Shown: one piece after another, positions 8,345 to 15,529 of the stretch
Layout of the letters: every line of letters begins with the position of its first letter
Numbering within the stretch: the stretch's first letter is position 1
From: JAAERC01 sp032123495
Lineage (GTDB): Bacteria; Zixibacteria; MSB-5A5; GN15; PGXB01
Assembly: GCA_032123495.1 (NCBI GenBank)
Contig: JAQBFG010000048.1
Coordinates: forward strand, 1-16,996
Length of the DNA: 16,996 nucleotides
Direction of reading: 5' to 3'
Translations under genes and position numbers: made by a program
The notes under the pieces: model-generated
What the model was told of the DNA's origin: nothing
What the model saw: only the letters and a program-made list of their open reading frames with translations
Databases searched by the model: none

Positions 8345-9712
8345 TCAGGTCGACTTGGAAAGAAGTTGCTTATCATAGGCACTCTGCACCGCCTCAATTA
8401 TTTCAGGATAATTATCTGCAATTATTTCAAAACCATTAAAAGTCGTTTTGACCGATTCAGATAGAATCAAAATATAAAATGCCAGCGCAATTTCCTTATT
8501 AACAAAGGGACCATATTTATCATCTTCATAATCTGACTTCCCTTCTATCACTAATCCATCTTCCAGGGCACCAGATTTAATACCAACATTTTTTAACATC
8601 AATGATATTTCATTAAACGGATTATTCTGCCAGATTCCATATTCGGCAATATCTCTTATAACGGTATTGTTGTTTCCAACCGCCGCGGCAATAGAAATAT
8701 ATGGAACCAATTCCATCAATGCGGCGGAAGTTCCGCCAGACAGCTTTCGTCCTTTTGCCTCACGACCGGTGATAGTAAGGTTATTTGTTGTGAAAGGTCC
8801 TTTTGATTTTTTATTACTTAATTCAACATCAGCGGCAAAACCTTTTAGGAACTTTATAAAGCGGCTCATGCTATCGTTGATATAAACATCCTCAACGGTT
8901 AAACTTTGCTTTTTCAAAATCGCCAATAATAAAAAAGCGGCCAAAGAATGATTATCAGATGGTATAATAATCTCACCACCTTCTATTTCCGAAGATTTCT
9001 TCAAATCAATTTTTCGTTTATAATTAAAATTCACGACCCGTATTTTCTTGCGTGGATCATTGGGATCAATAGTTATTTCTGACTTGGTTTCTTCACTTGA
9101 TAGATTTCCACCAAAAACTATTATTAGGTTTTCAAAACCTGCATCAGAAGTGATTATTTCTTTAATAGAGATTGACTGCCCACAAGCAAGACTAAAAAGC
9201 AACAAGCTGTTTTTCAAATATGGCAAAGCATGTGAAAGTGTACACTCAATCGGTGATTCCGGACATGATCTGAAGTAGATCTGTCTGATTTCGGCCTTAT
9301 GAAACAGATCAACACCATATTTACTAAACGTATCAACCAACAGATCAACCAAGTCAGAATTGATTGAATTTGCATATTTAAGTGAGCAACAGATATTCCT
9401 TCCAGCCAGATACCCAATTATTTGAGACAAAGGTACAGCACCGCCATCATATTCCAGTTCAGCACAGTCATCGATATGGATTGGCGAATCAGACTTTATA
9501 ATAATCTCCGTGGCGCTGCGCTCTGAAATACAACCAATAGAGTTTAAAAACGATAAGGTAAAAGATGTGTCCTTGCTGCGATTATAATTACTGATACAAA
9601 TATCTGTTTTAGCCAACAGACCAAGAATTAAAGCATACTGGGTTATATTATAATCTCCACCAAGTCTGATTTTCTCGGGAAGTTTTTTCAGCGGTTTAAT
9701 AATCTCGTTCAT
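8345..9712 (-). CDS. EPSP-synthase-fold (AroA-like) protein with degenerate active site
   Basis: 455 residues. The whole length follows the EPSP synthase (shikimate pathway, AroA) pattern: N-terminal GGDYNITQYALILGLLA, then a DTSFTLSFLNSIG motif (48-60), YLKNSLLLFSLACG (165-178), IPSDNHSLAAFLLLA (250-264), MELVPYISIAAAVG (333-346) and EDGLVIEG (384-391). The residues that hold shikimate-3-phosphate and PEP are replaced. GDKSISHR is GDYNITQY (19-26), so the K, S and R equivalents are lost. KESDR is WQNNP (361-365), DHR is about NKE (405-407), the RPM segment is absent, and the NSGTxxR motif is replaced by DGGAVPLS (89-96). The gene cannot be a normal AroA, so I give no symbol. The start has an AGGA ribosome-binding site 8 nt upstream, and the gene follows argS by 17 nt. 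It is an intact, selected-looking reading frame, not a decaying pseudogene. Alternative reading: a distant MurA/EPT-family member, which would also lack its key lysine. Confidence 0.72.
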   Translation of the reverse strand: MNEIIKPLKKLPEKIRLGGDYNITQYALILGLLAKTDICISNYNRSKDTSFTLSFLNSIGCISERSATEIIIKSDSPIHIDDCAELEYDGGAVPLSQIIGYLAGRNICCSLKYANSINSDLVDLLVDTFSKYGVDLFHKAEIRQIYFRSCPESPIECTLSHALPYLKNSLLLFSLACGQSISIKEIITSDAGFENLIIVFGGNLSSEETKSEITIDPNDPRKKIRVVNFNYKRKIDLKKSSEIEGGEIIIPSDNHSLAAFLLLAILKKQSLTVEDVYINDSMSRFIKFLKGFAADVELSNKKSKGPFTTNNLTITGREAKGRKLSGGTSAALMELVPYISIAAAVGNNNTVIRDIAEYGIWQNNPFNEISLMLKNVGIKSGALEDGLVIEGKSDYEDDKYGPFVNKEIALAFYILILSESVKTTFNGFEIIADNYPEIIEAVQSAYDKQLLSKST

Positions 9713-9729
9713 TAATGATTCCTGTTATT

Positions 9730-11538
9730 TTACATTTCTTCTGGTGCTTCGATACCAAGAAGATAAAGTCCTTCGTTGATAACAATTCTAACAGCATTCA
9801 CCAGCGCTATCCTTGCTTCGGTTAATTCGGCGTTGTCTGAGATGATCTTGTCAATTCTGCCATCGTTGTCTTTTCGCTGATACACCTTATTAAATGCCGA
9901 GGCCAATTCCTGTAAATAAGAACTTATCAGAAATGGCTCATTTAATTCTGATACCGACCAGACAATTTGCGGAAATTTGTAAAGAATATCTAAAACATGT
10001 GTCTCTTCTGCCTTATCCAGTAGCGAATAATCTACTCTGTTTGGAATTTCCCTGCCATAGTTACGGATCAAAGATGACAGCCGGGCATGGGTGTATTGCA
10101 GATATGGTCCTGATTCGCCGTCAAAGCTGAGGACCTGGTTCCAATCGAAATTAACATCCTTTTCCTTGCGAGTTGACAGGTCGGCATAAATCACCGCTCC
10201 AACCCCGATTTGCCGAGCCGTTTTGTCAAGCTCTTTAAGATCCGGATTTTTCTCTTTTATTTTTTCTTTGGCAAGTGCAATTGCCTTGTCAAGAACCTCA
10301 TTAAGAAGAATAATATTTCCCTCACGAGTTGACATCATCTGATCCTTAAATTTGATCCATCCGAACTCAACATGCTTCAATCGTGGCGATAAACATTTTT
10401 CTTTTGGAGTTTTATTAACTTCATCAAGCAGTTCGATCACTTTAAAAAGTTGTCTAAAATGATCTCGTTGCGCCGAGCCGACAACATAAAGAGCCTTGAC
10501 AAAATTAAATGTTTTCCACCGGTAAAATATCCCGGCCAAATCACGAGTAGCGTATAAAGTGGCCCCGTCCCCTTTTCTTAAAAGACAGGGCGGAAGATTA
10601 TATTTTTCGAGATTGACAATCAATGCTTCCTGCGATATTTCCGTTAGTCCAGCTTTTTCGACTCTATCGATAGCCTGCTCCATCTTATCGTTATAAAATG
10701 ACTCGCCGGTGAGATAATCGAATTTAACGCCAAGAAGTTCGTACGTTTCATTAAATGATACAAGCGAATACTCCTTGAATTTAGCCCAAAGGGTAGCCGC
10801 TTCCTGATCACCATCTTCGAGATCTTTGAAAGCTTCCCGCGCTTGTTCGGAAAGAATCGGATTAGTCTTCTCCTCTTTGTGAAATTTCACATACAGCTCA
10901 AAAAGCTTTTGTATCGGATTTTCTTTAAGTTCATCTTCGTTTCCCCAAAGCCTGAAAGCAACAATCAATTTACCAAACTGTGTTCCCCAGTCACCAAGAT
11001 GATTTATTCCGACCGAATTATATCCGAGTTTTTTATAAACACGATAGAGCGAATTTCCGATAGCGGTCGAGCGAAGATGCCCAACCCCAAACGGTTTGGC
11101 TATATTAGGCGAGGAAAAATCAAAAATAACATTTCCGCCGCCGCCCAAATCAGATGAACCATATTTATTCTTTTTTTCAAGTATTTCGGTTAATGTATAT
11201 TCAGCCAGCGTCCCGGTATCAATTCGGGCATTATTGAAACCGCCAGATGCAGAAAATGAAATAGATGAAATCTTCCGTTTCTCAAGCTGTGCCGTTTGTG
11301 CCTTAACCAGTGCCTGGTTGAGATTATTCGGATTTAAACCAGCCTGCTTGGCTATTTGAAAGAGCGCCAGGGCATACTGTCCCATCTCGGGATTTTTGGG
11401 AGTCTCCAGCATATTATATATCAATTCAAAATCTAGCGATGGTATTTTACTGCTGTCTATTTCAACATCCTGAAAAAGATTCACCAGCGCTTTGGCTGTG
11501 ATCTTGGCTATCTCAGCTTTATACTTATCAATTATCAT
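9730..11538 (-). CDS. argS: arginyl-tRNA synthetase
   Basis: 602 residues, full length. It joins arginine to tRNA(Arg) in the cytoplasm (class I synthetase). Domains in order: N-terminal Add-1 tRNA-binding domain (about 1-105); Rossmann catalytic core with SSPNIAKPFGVGHLRST, where the HIGH motif reads GVGH at 151-154, followed by INHLGDWGTQFG; an ATRDLAGIFYR segment; and the KMSKS-equivalent loop MMSTREGN, lacking the usual second lysine as in many ArgRS. The all-helical C-terminal anticodon-binding (DALR) domain ends with the typical NEGLYLLGIEAPEEM. The ATG at 11538 has AGGA 7 nt upstream, and this ribosome-binding site overlaps the stop codon of the preceding 101-aa gene. The family is certain. 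Confidence 0.98.
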   Translation of the reverse strand: MIIDKYKAEIAKITAKALVNLFQDVEIDSSKIPSLDFELIYNMLETPKNPEMGQYALALFQIAKQAGLNPNNLNQALVKAQTAQLEKRKISSISFSASGGFNNARIDTGTLAEYTLTEILEKKNKYGSSDLGGGGNVIFDFSSPNIAKPFGVGHLRSTAIGNSLYRVYKKLGYNSVGINHLGDWGTQFGKLIVAFRLWGNEDELKENPIQKLFELYVKFHKEEKTNPILSEQAREAFKDLEDGDQEAATLWAKFKEYSLVSFNETYELLGVKFDYLTGESFYNDKMEQAIDRVEKAGLTEISQEALIVNLEKYNLPPCLLRKGDGATLYATRDLAGIFYRWKTFNFVKALYVVGSAQRDHFRQLFKVIELLDEVNKTPKEKCLSPRLKHVEFGWIKFKDQMMSTREGNIILLNEVLDKAIALAKEKIKEKNPDLKELDKTARQIGVGAVIYADLSTRKEKDVNFDWNQVLSFDGESGPYLQYTHARLSSLIRNYGREIPNRVDYSLLDKAEETHVLDILYKFPQIVWSVSELNEPFLISSYLQELASAFNKVYQRKDNDGRIDKIISDNAELTEARIALVNAVRIVINEGLYLLGIEAPEEM

Positions 11539-11546
11539 TCGTTTTC

Positions 11547-11852
11547 CTACTCAATCGATTTAAATGATATCTTTTTATTATCCTTTAATATCTTGAAAAA
11601 AACTCTGTCATGCCAGTTTTTTTCCTGTTCGACCATCAATTCGACATAAATCTTCTCAATTAGCCATTCCGAATCCAAATTATACTCTTTCGCGAACTCT
11701 TTGACCAGAAAATGAATTTTCAAATTATCCAACATTAGAAACCTCCGAATATCTATACCAGAGATTTCAAACGATTGGTGAATATCCTTTAATACTCGAT
11801 GAATCTGCATTGACAATTCATCAATCGTAAGAATATAACCATTATCTCTCAT
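11547..11852 (-). CDS. small hypothetical protein (101 aa) between MFS gene and argS
   Basis: 101 residues, not recognised. It is mostly helical in appearance, rich in I, L, K and E, with no signal peptide, transmembrane segment or cysteine, so probably a cytoplasmic protein. Notable stretches are LTIDELSMQIHRVLKDIHQSF (about 8-28) and LVKEFAKEYNLDSEWLIEKIYVEL (about 49-72). That it is a real gene is supported by position: its ATG overlaps the MFS stop in an ATGA junction with GAGG upstream, and its stop overlaps the argS ribosome-binding site. The frame fills exactly the gap between two real genes. Function unknown; it could couple argS translation to the upstream genes. Confidence 0.7.
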   Translation of the reverse strand: MRDNGYILTIDELSMQIHRVLKDIHQSFEISGIDIRRFLMLDNLKIHFLVKEFAKEYNLDSEWLIEKIYVELMVEQEKNWHDRVFFKILKDNKKISFKSIE

Positions 11853-13177
11853 AAGCAGGGTGCCTCAATTTCATATCCCGAATCGGTTTTGATCTCAGAT
11901 GTTCTGAAAAACCAATAATATGAAATTGAAGAAATAAAGTAAAGTCCCACTGCGATTAAAAGCGGAATAGAATACCCATAAGTTTCAATAAGTAGACCAC
12001 CATAATATGTCGAAACCATCCAGGATGAAGTCCACGACAACATCAGGAGAGCATTAACCAGCGCTTGCTCTGACTTGCTCACCATCTCCATTCCAAAATT
12101 GCTTCCAATCGGAACTCCCAGATTCATTAATGCCCCCCGCATAAGAAAAGCAGCAACAGCTAACGGCAAGGAATAAGTATAAGCCAGAATAACCATAAAC
12201 GGCATCGAAACAAGTTGGGTTAGGACAACCGAACGGATCATTCCAATCTTTTTAACCAATATTGGCCCCGCCAGTATCCCCATTAGCATCGTCGTGTGAC
12301 CAACAAAATACAAAATACCGATATTGTCTGTCGGCTGCCCAAATCTATCCCGAAAATATAAATTCAAAAACGGAATAATTAGTCCCGCCCCGGAGCCAAC
12401 AATAAAATGCGGGAAAAATAGTTTGGCATAAAGACCTAGTCGCCTTTTTAAAAGTCCTATGGAAAAATCAGAATCCTTATCAATTTTCGTCGAATCGGCT
12501 GCTTTTATCAAACTAAAAGGAATAATGGCCAGTAAACCAAGACCAACTGCCAAAACAAAAACCCATCGATACGATTCAACCATACTATCCCCTGAAGAGG
12601 ACAATAAAGTAACCATCTGTCCAAAAATAAGGGAACCTATCATGCTGGCAAAAAGAGATACTCCAAAGGAAATTGAAAAGATATAGGTTCTTTCTTTTGG
12701 CGTACTGTTTCTCATAAAAAACGGTCCGGCAGCTACCCGATAAAATGTCATCGCCATTCCGGCCACAAATGATAAAACAAATAGCATGTTCGTTATCGGT
12801 ATTTGCGTTAGGAATAGAATGGCAAGGATATATATGGTTGTACTTATTAGAAGTATCTTTTTTAACCGAATACGTCTAAGAATAAATGCCGCCGGGATCG
12901 CCATTATGGTCATACCCAGCGCTCCAAAAGATAAGACTTTTCCGATAAATGACTCCGGTAATCCCTGCTCTCTCAAATACAGATTCATCAAAAGGAGATA
13001 ACATGAAAATGTTAATCCAATCAAAAATGAACCGGTTAAATAGAGTCTGACATTACGCGAGAAAAGCTTCAGATTTTCCCAGTAATCTTTGATCTGCCCG
13101 ATTGGTTTGACATTTTTACTTGCAGGCAAAATCGATTGTTCGGTAGGACCGATATTATCTGAATGAATAGGTTTCAT
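11849..13177 (-). CDS. MFS-family transporter
   Basis: 442 residues with about 12 predicted membrane helices in two halves separated by a basic/acidic cytoplasmic loop around residues 225-245. Supporting stretches: a loop with MAIPAAFILRRIRLKKIL after helix 2 (a weak version of the G-x-x-x-D-R-x-G-R motif), FYRVAAGPFFMRNSTPKERTY after helix 4, the corresponding GILAGPILVKKIG in the second half, and MRGALMNLGVPIGSNFGMEM. The substrate cannot be deduced. The N-terminal 35 residues are hydrophilic. The ATG at 13177 lies 9 nt after the dapF-like stop without a clear Shine-Dalgarno sequence, so translation may depend on coupling; the next in-frame Met lies far inside, so I keep this start. The stop overlaps the start of the 101-aa gene by 4 nt. 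Confidence 0.88.
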   Translation of the reverse strand: MKPIHSDNIGPTEQSILPASKNVKPIGQIKDYWENLKLFSRNVRLYLTGSFLIGLTFSCYLLLMNLYLREQGLPESFIGKVLSFGALGMTIMAIPAAFILRRIRLKKILLISTTIYILAILFLTQIPITNMLFVLSFVAGMAMTFYRVAAGPFFMRNSTPKERTYIFSISFGVSLFASMIGSLIFGQMVTLLSSSGDSMVESYRWVFVLAVGLGLLAIIPFSLIKAADSTKIDKDSDFSIGLLKRRLGLYAKLFFPHFIVGSGAGLIIPFLNLYFRDRFGQPTDNIGILYFVGHTTMLMGILAGPILVKKIGMIRSVVLTQLVSMPFMVILAYTYSLPLAVAAFLMRGALMNLGVPIGSNFGMEMVSKSEQALVNALLMLSWTSSWMVSTYYGGLLIETYGYSIPLLIAVGLYFISSISYYWFFRTSEIKTDSGYEIEAPCL

Positions 13178-13186
13178 CTGATAAAT

Positions 13187-14032
13187 CTAAGCAAACAGGT
13201 ATTCGCCACGGCAGACAAATTCTACCGGGCCGGTCAGATAAATATTTTCTTCTTGAGACGGCCAATCGATTTGTAAAGAACCGGTCGGGAAAACAACTTC
13301 AACCTCACGATTTAGAAAACCATTAACGATACCGGCTACGGTCGCCGCGGCAGCGCCTGTGCCCGATGAACCAGTTGCTCCGGCTCCCCGCTCCCAGTCA
13401 TTCAGCTTCACCTTCGAACGATTGACGATTTTGACAAATTCAACATTGGTTCGATTTGGAAAGACCGAACTATTTTCAATTATTCCACCCAAAAAGTGCC
13501 AGTCGAAATCAAAATTATCGACAAATAAGACAGCATGCGGATTCCCGAACGACAGCGCCGTTAACACAAAATCATGTTTGTCGATTTTTATCGGGCTATT
13601 GATATGAAACTTCTGTTTTGATTTAAGGGGAACTTTTTTAGCTTCAAACTCCGGTTTGCCCAGCGATACTTTTATGATTGATTGTTTCTTGCCCGAATTG
13701 ATAATTTGAGCTGTTGGATTATCGCAGACGGTCTCAATGGAAACTCTTTTATTTATTTTATACTGTAAGGCCATATACGCGGCAGCAATTCTGAGACCGT
13801 TTCCCGATTTTTCCGCCCAGCTGCCATCCGAATTAAAAATATCTAAGAAACAGTCTAATTTTCGACTGGTTCGAAGAACAAGAATGCCGTCAGCACCAAC
13901 ACCTCGATTTCTATCACAAATACTTACGGCCAGCTTATTAAAATCTATTGAAGCGGATCGTTTCCTAATTAGATCAACAACAATAAAATCATTGCCAAGA
14001 CAATGAAACTTTTGAAATAGAATATTTTTCAT
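13187..14032 (-). CDS. dapF: diaminopimelate-epimerase-family protein with both catalytic Cys replaced by Ser
   Basis: 281 residues from ATG 14032, where the family usually begins (MKNILFQKFHCLGNDFIVVD); a TTG at 14053 would add seven residues. True DapF interconverts LL- and meso-diaminopimelate for lysine and peptidoglycan using two cysteine acid/bases. Family motifs are clear: LGNDF (12-16), DRNRGVGADGILVL, SGNGLR (76-81), FGNPHAVLFV, and ERGAGATGSSGTGAAAA (from E214-R215). Both active-site cysteines are serine: S76 (codon TCG, in the usual CGNG) and S223 (codon TCG, in the usual ACGTG). The family's GAGET is GAGAT. The anion-binding GNG and SGTG helices and E214-R215 remain. Length and fold are intact, so this is either a changed reaction or a non-catalytic protein. 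It is the first gene of the run leading to argS and starts 38 nt after a terminator. The symbol marks family only. Confidence 0.85.
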   Translation of the reverse strand: MKNILFQKFHCLGNDFIVVDLIRKRSASIDFNKLAVSICDRNRGVGADGILVLRTSRKLDCFLDIFNSDGSWAEKSGNGLRIAAAYMALQYKINKRVSIETVCDNPTAQIINSGKKQSIIKVSLGKPEFEAKKVPLKSKQKFHINSPIKIDKHDFVLTALSFGNPHAVLFVDNFDFDWHFLGGIIENSSVFPNRTNVEFVKIVNRSKVKLNDWERGAGATGSSGTGAAAATVAGIVNGFLNREVEVVFPTGSLQIDWPSQEENIYLTGPVEFVCRGEYLFA

Positions 14033-14040
14033 AACACCAA

Positions 14041-14069
14041 AATATAGTTTCAATCCTTCCTGTAAAGCA
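14041..14069 (-). promoter_or_regulatory. weak candidate promoter just upstream of dapF-like gene
   Basis: On the minus strand a TTGCTT-like box (about 14069-14064, read out of the terminator T-run), an 18-nt spacer and TATATT (14046-14041). If real, transcription would start within a few bases of the ATG at 14032, giving an almost leaderless mRNA and ruling out the TTG at 14053. Only the -10 is good. The alternative is read-through from the aminotransferase gene. Confidence 0.22.
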
Positions 14070-14097
14070 AAAAGCCCCGCAGAAAAGCGGGGCTTTT
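14070..14097 (-). terminator. Rho-independent terminator after the aminotransferase gene
   Basis: Perfect 11-bp inverted repeat AAAAGCCCCGC / GCGGGGCTTTT around a 6-nt loop (14081-14086). Read on the minus strand it is followed by a T-rich tract (TTTTTGCTTT), so it should end the aminotransferase transcript 16 nt after its stop codon. On the plus strand the T-tract is shorter. It separates the aminotransferase from the dapF-argS run. Confidence 0.88.
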
Positions 14098-14112
14098 AGA
14101 TCATATTCCGCC

Positions 14113-15333
14113 TTATGGCATACTTTCCTTAAAAACTTCTCCAAGTCTCTTGATACCTTCGATGATGTTTTCATGCGAGGCATTTGAGAAATTAAGCCTG
14201 AGTGTATTGTCACCCTTTTTGTCCGGGAAAAATGGTGATCCATACACATAAGCCACTTTTTGCTCAATCGCTTTTGGAAGTAGTGCGGAAGCTGACATCG
14301 ATTTCAGCATTTCACACCATAAGAACAAACCACCTTCAGGCCGCGTCCAGGTGAACTCCGAAGGGAAATTCTTTTCCATTTCATCAAGCATTAGCTTGCA
14401 TTTGGCGCCATAGTTAACTTTCAGTTTTTCGATATGGGTATCAATAGTACCCGTACGAATAAATTCATTTATCATAAGCTGGGTAAAGGTGTTTGATTGC
14501 ATATCGGCACCCTGCTTGATCTTCTCAAAAGTTCTAAGAATCTTTGGATGTGCGTTCACCCATGCCACTCTTAAGCCGGGAGCACAGATTTTTGAAAATG
14601 TTCCCAAAGAAATTACGATATCTCCGCCCATTGATCTTAAACTTGGCAGCTCTTCACCGGCAAATCTAACATCTTTGTAAGGATTATCTTCCAAAATCGG
14701 AACATTATATTTTAAAGCGATATCTATCAGTGCTTTTCTCCGCTCCAAACTCATTGTTATGCCGGTTGGATTCTGGAAAGTGGAAACGGTGTAGATAAAT
14801 TTCGGTTTATATTTTTTGACATTATCCTCAAGCTGATCGGTTAACATACCATCATGATCCATTGCGACCGGTGCATATCTGACTCGATTGAAATCAAATG
14901 ATAAGATCGCACCAACATATGTAGGATATTCAGTGATGATATAATCACCAGGATCGATAAATGCGTTTGAAGCCAAAGAAATCCCCTGTTGCGACCCGGA
15001 AGTGATTAATATATTCTCCGGTTTAGTATCTGTCCCCTGATCAGTTTCTCTCTGAGCGATAGCCTCGCGAAGCTGCGGGACCCCCATTGTAAACGAATAC
15101 TGCAAAGAACTTGATTGTTTTTCTTCAATAACTTTAATTGCCGCCGCTTTTAACTCTTCTAATGGAAACATTTCAGGGGCCGGCAAACCGCCGGCGAATG
15201 AAATAACACCCGGTTGTGAAGATATCTTAAGGATCTCCCTAATAATAGAAGCTTCCAAATCGGCAATATGCGTCGCCAAAATCCAGTTATCCGGATTGGC
15301 GCTTACCTTTTCTTCTGCTATAGTCTTACTCAT
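14113..15333 (-). CDS. PLP-dependent aminotransferase, fold type I (LysN/2-aminoadipate-aminotransferase-like)
   Basis: 406 residues from ATG 15333, chosen because GGGA lies about 6 nt upstream; the in-frame TTG at 15345 overlaps that ribosome-binding site. Motifs of class I/II aminotransferases: VISFAGGLPAPEMFP (43-57), Y79 in LQYSFTMG, ITSGSQQG (110-117), NPTG with N188, D216 and Y219 for PLP, and the Schiff-base lysine K248 in SLGTFSKICAPGLR. A substrate-carboxylate arginine lies in NTLRLNFSN near the end. The FAGGLPAPEMFP opening and overall layout match the subgroup of alpha-aminoadipate, kynurenine and aromatic or branched-chain aminotransferases rather than AspC. Exact amino donor and acceptor cannot be told. 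It is transcribed alone (promoter upstream, terminator downstream), although the dapF homologue is next in the same direction. Confidence 0.92.
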   Translation of the reverse strand: MSKTIAEEKVSANPDNWILATHIADLEASIIREILKISSQPGVISFAGGLPAPEMFPLEELKAAAIKVIEEKQSSSLQYSFTMGVPQLREAIAQRETDQGTDTKPENILITSGSQQGISLASNAFIDPGDYIITEYPTYVGAILSFDFNRVRYAPVAMDHDGMLTDQLEDNVKKYKPKFIYTVSTFQNPTGITMSLERRKALIDIALKYNVPILEDNPYKDVRFAGEELPSLRSMGGDIVISLGTFSKICAPGLRVAWVNAHPKILRTFEKIKQGADMQSNTFTQLMINEFIRTGTIDTHIEKLKVNYGAKCKLMLDEMEKNFPSEFTWTRPEGGLFLWCEMLKSMSASALLPKAIEQKVAYVYGSPFFPDKKGDNTLRLNFSNASHENIIEGIKRLGEVFKESMP

Positions 15334-15372
15334 ATTTAATCCCAATTATTTAACAATTATTTTCTATAAATA

Positions 15373-15400
15373 AAGATAACAAATTACCTTTTAAAGTCAA
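15373..15400 (-). promoter_or_regulatory. candidate promoter for the aminotransferase gene
   Basis: On the minus strand TTGACT (15400-15395), a 16-nt spacer and TATCTT (15378-15373), about 40 nt before the start codon. The -35 is near-consensus and the -10 fair. The following leader is very AT-rich. Confidence 0.45.
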
Positions 15401-15455
15401 CCCCCAAAGCAATTTAAAAGTATTTATGCTGACAAAAATATTATGAAAAATATGG

Positions 15456-15483
15456 TTGACATATCAATTTAATATTGTATTTC
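15456..15483 (+). promoter_or_regulatory. candidate promoter for the ZU5 lipoprotein gene
   Basis: Consensus TTGACA (15456-15461), a 16-nt spacer and TATTTC (15478-15483), about 46 nt before the ATG at 15530. The -35 hexamer is perfect and the -10 is moderate; another AT-rich -10-like TATTCT follows at 15484-15489. It is divergent from the aminotransferase promoter. Confidence 0.4.
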
Positions 15484-15529
15484 TATTCTATTACAACAAA
15501 ACAATTTAGTGTGCGAAAGGGGAATGATA

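Noticed and set aside
9214..9417. Minus-strand frame of 67 codons inside the EPSP-synthase-like gene
   Set aside because: Shadow frame inside a longer coding sequence with matching family pattern.
11073..11090. ArgS HIGH motif reads GVGH and KMSKS loop lacks the key lysine
   Set aside because: Variation of the first HIGH residue and a missing KMSKS lysine are known within bacterial arginyl-tRNA synthetases (B. subtilis ArgS has SMGH as I recall it); the rest of the enzyme is normal, so this is not a sign of inactivity.
13989..14267. Minus-strand open frame of 92 codons spanning the aminotransferase-dapF gap
   Set aside because: It overlaps the aminotransferase 3' end in another frame and runs through the terminator hairpin; the translation resembles no protein and has no ribosome-binding site.
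15509..15529. GTG and ATG starts upstream of the lipoprotein start
   Set aside because: They lie before or directly on the AAGGGG ribosome-binding site; ATG 15530 has correct spacing and gives a standard signal peptide.
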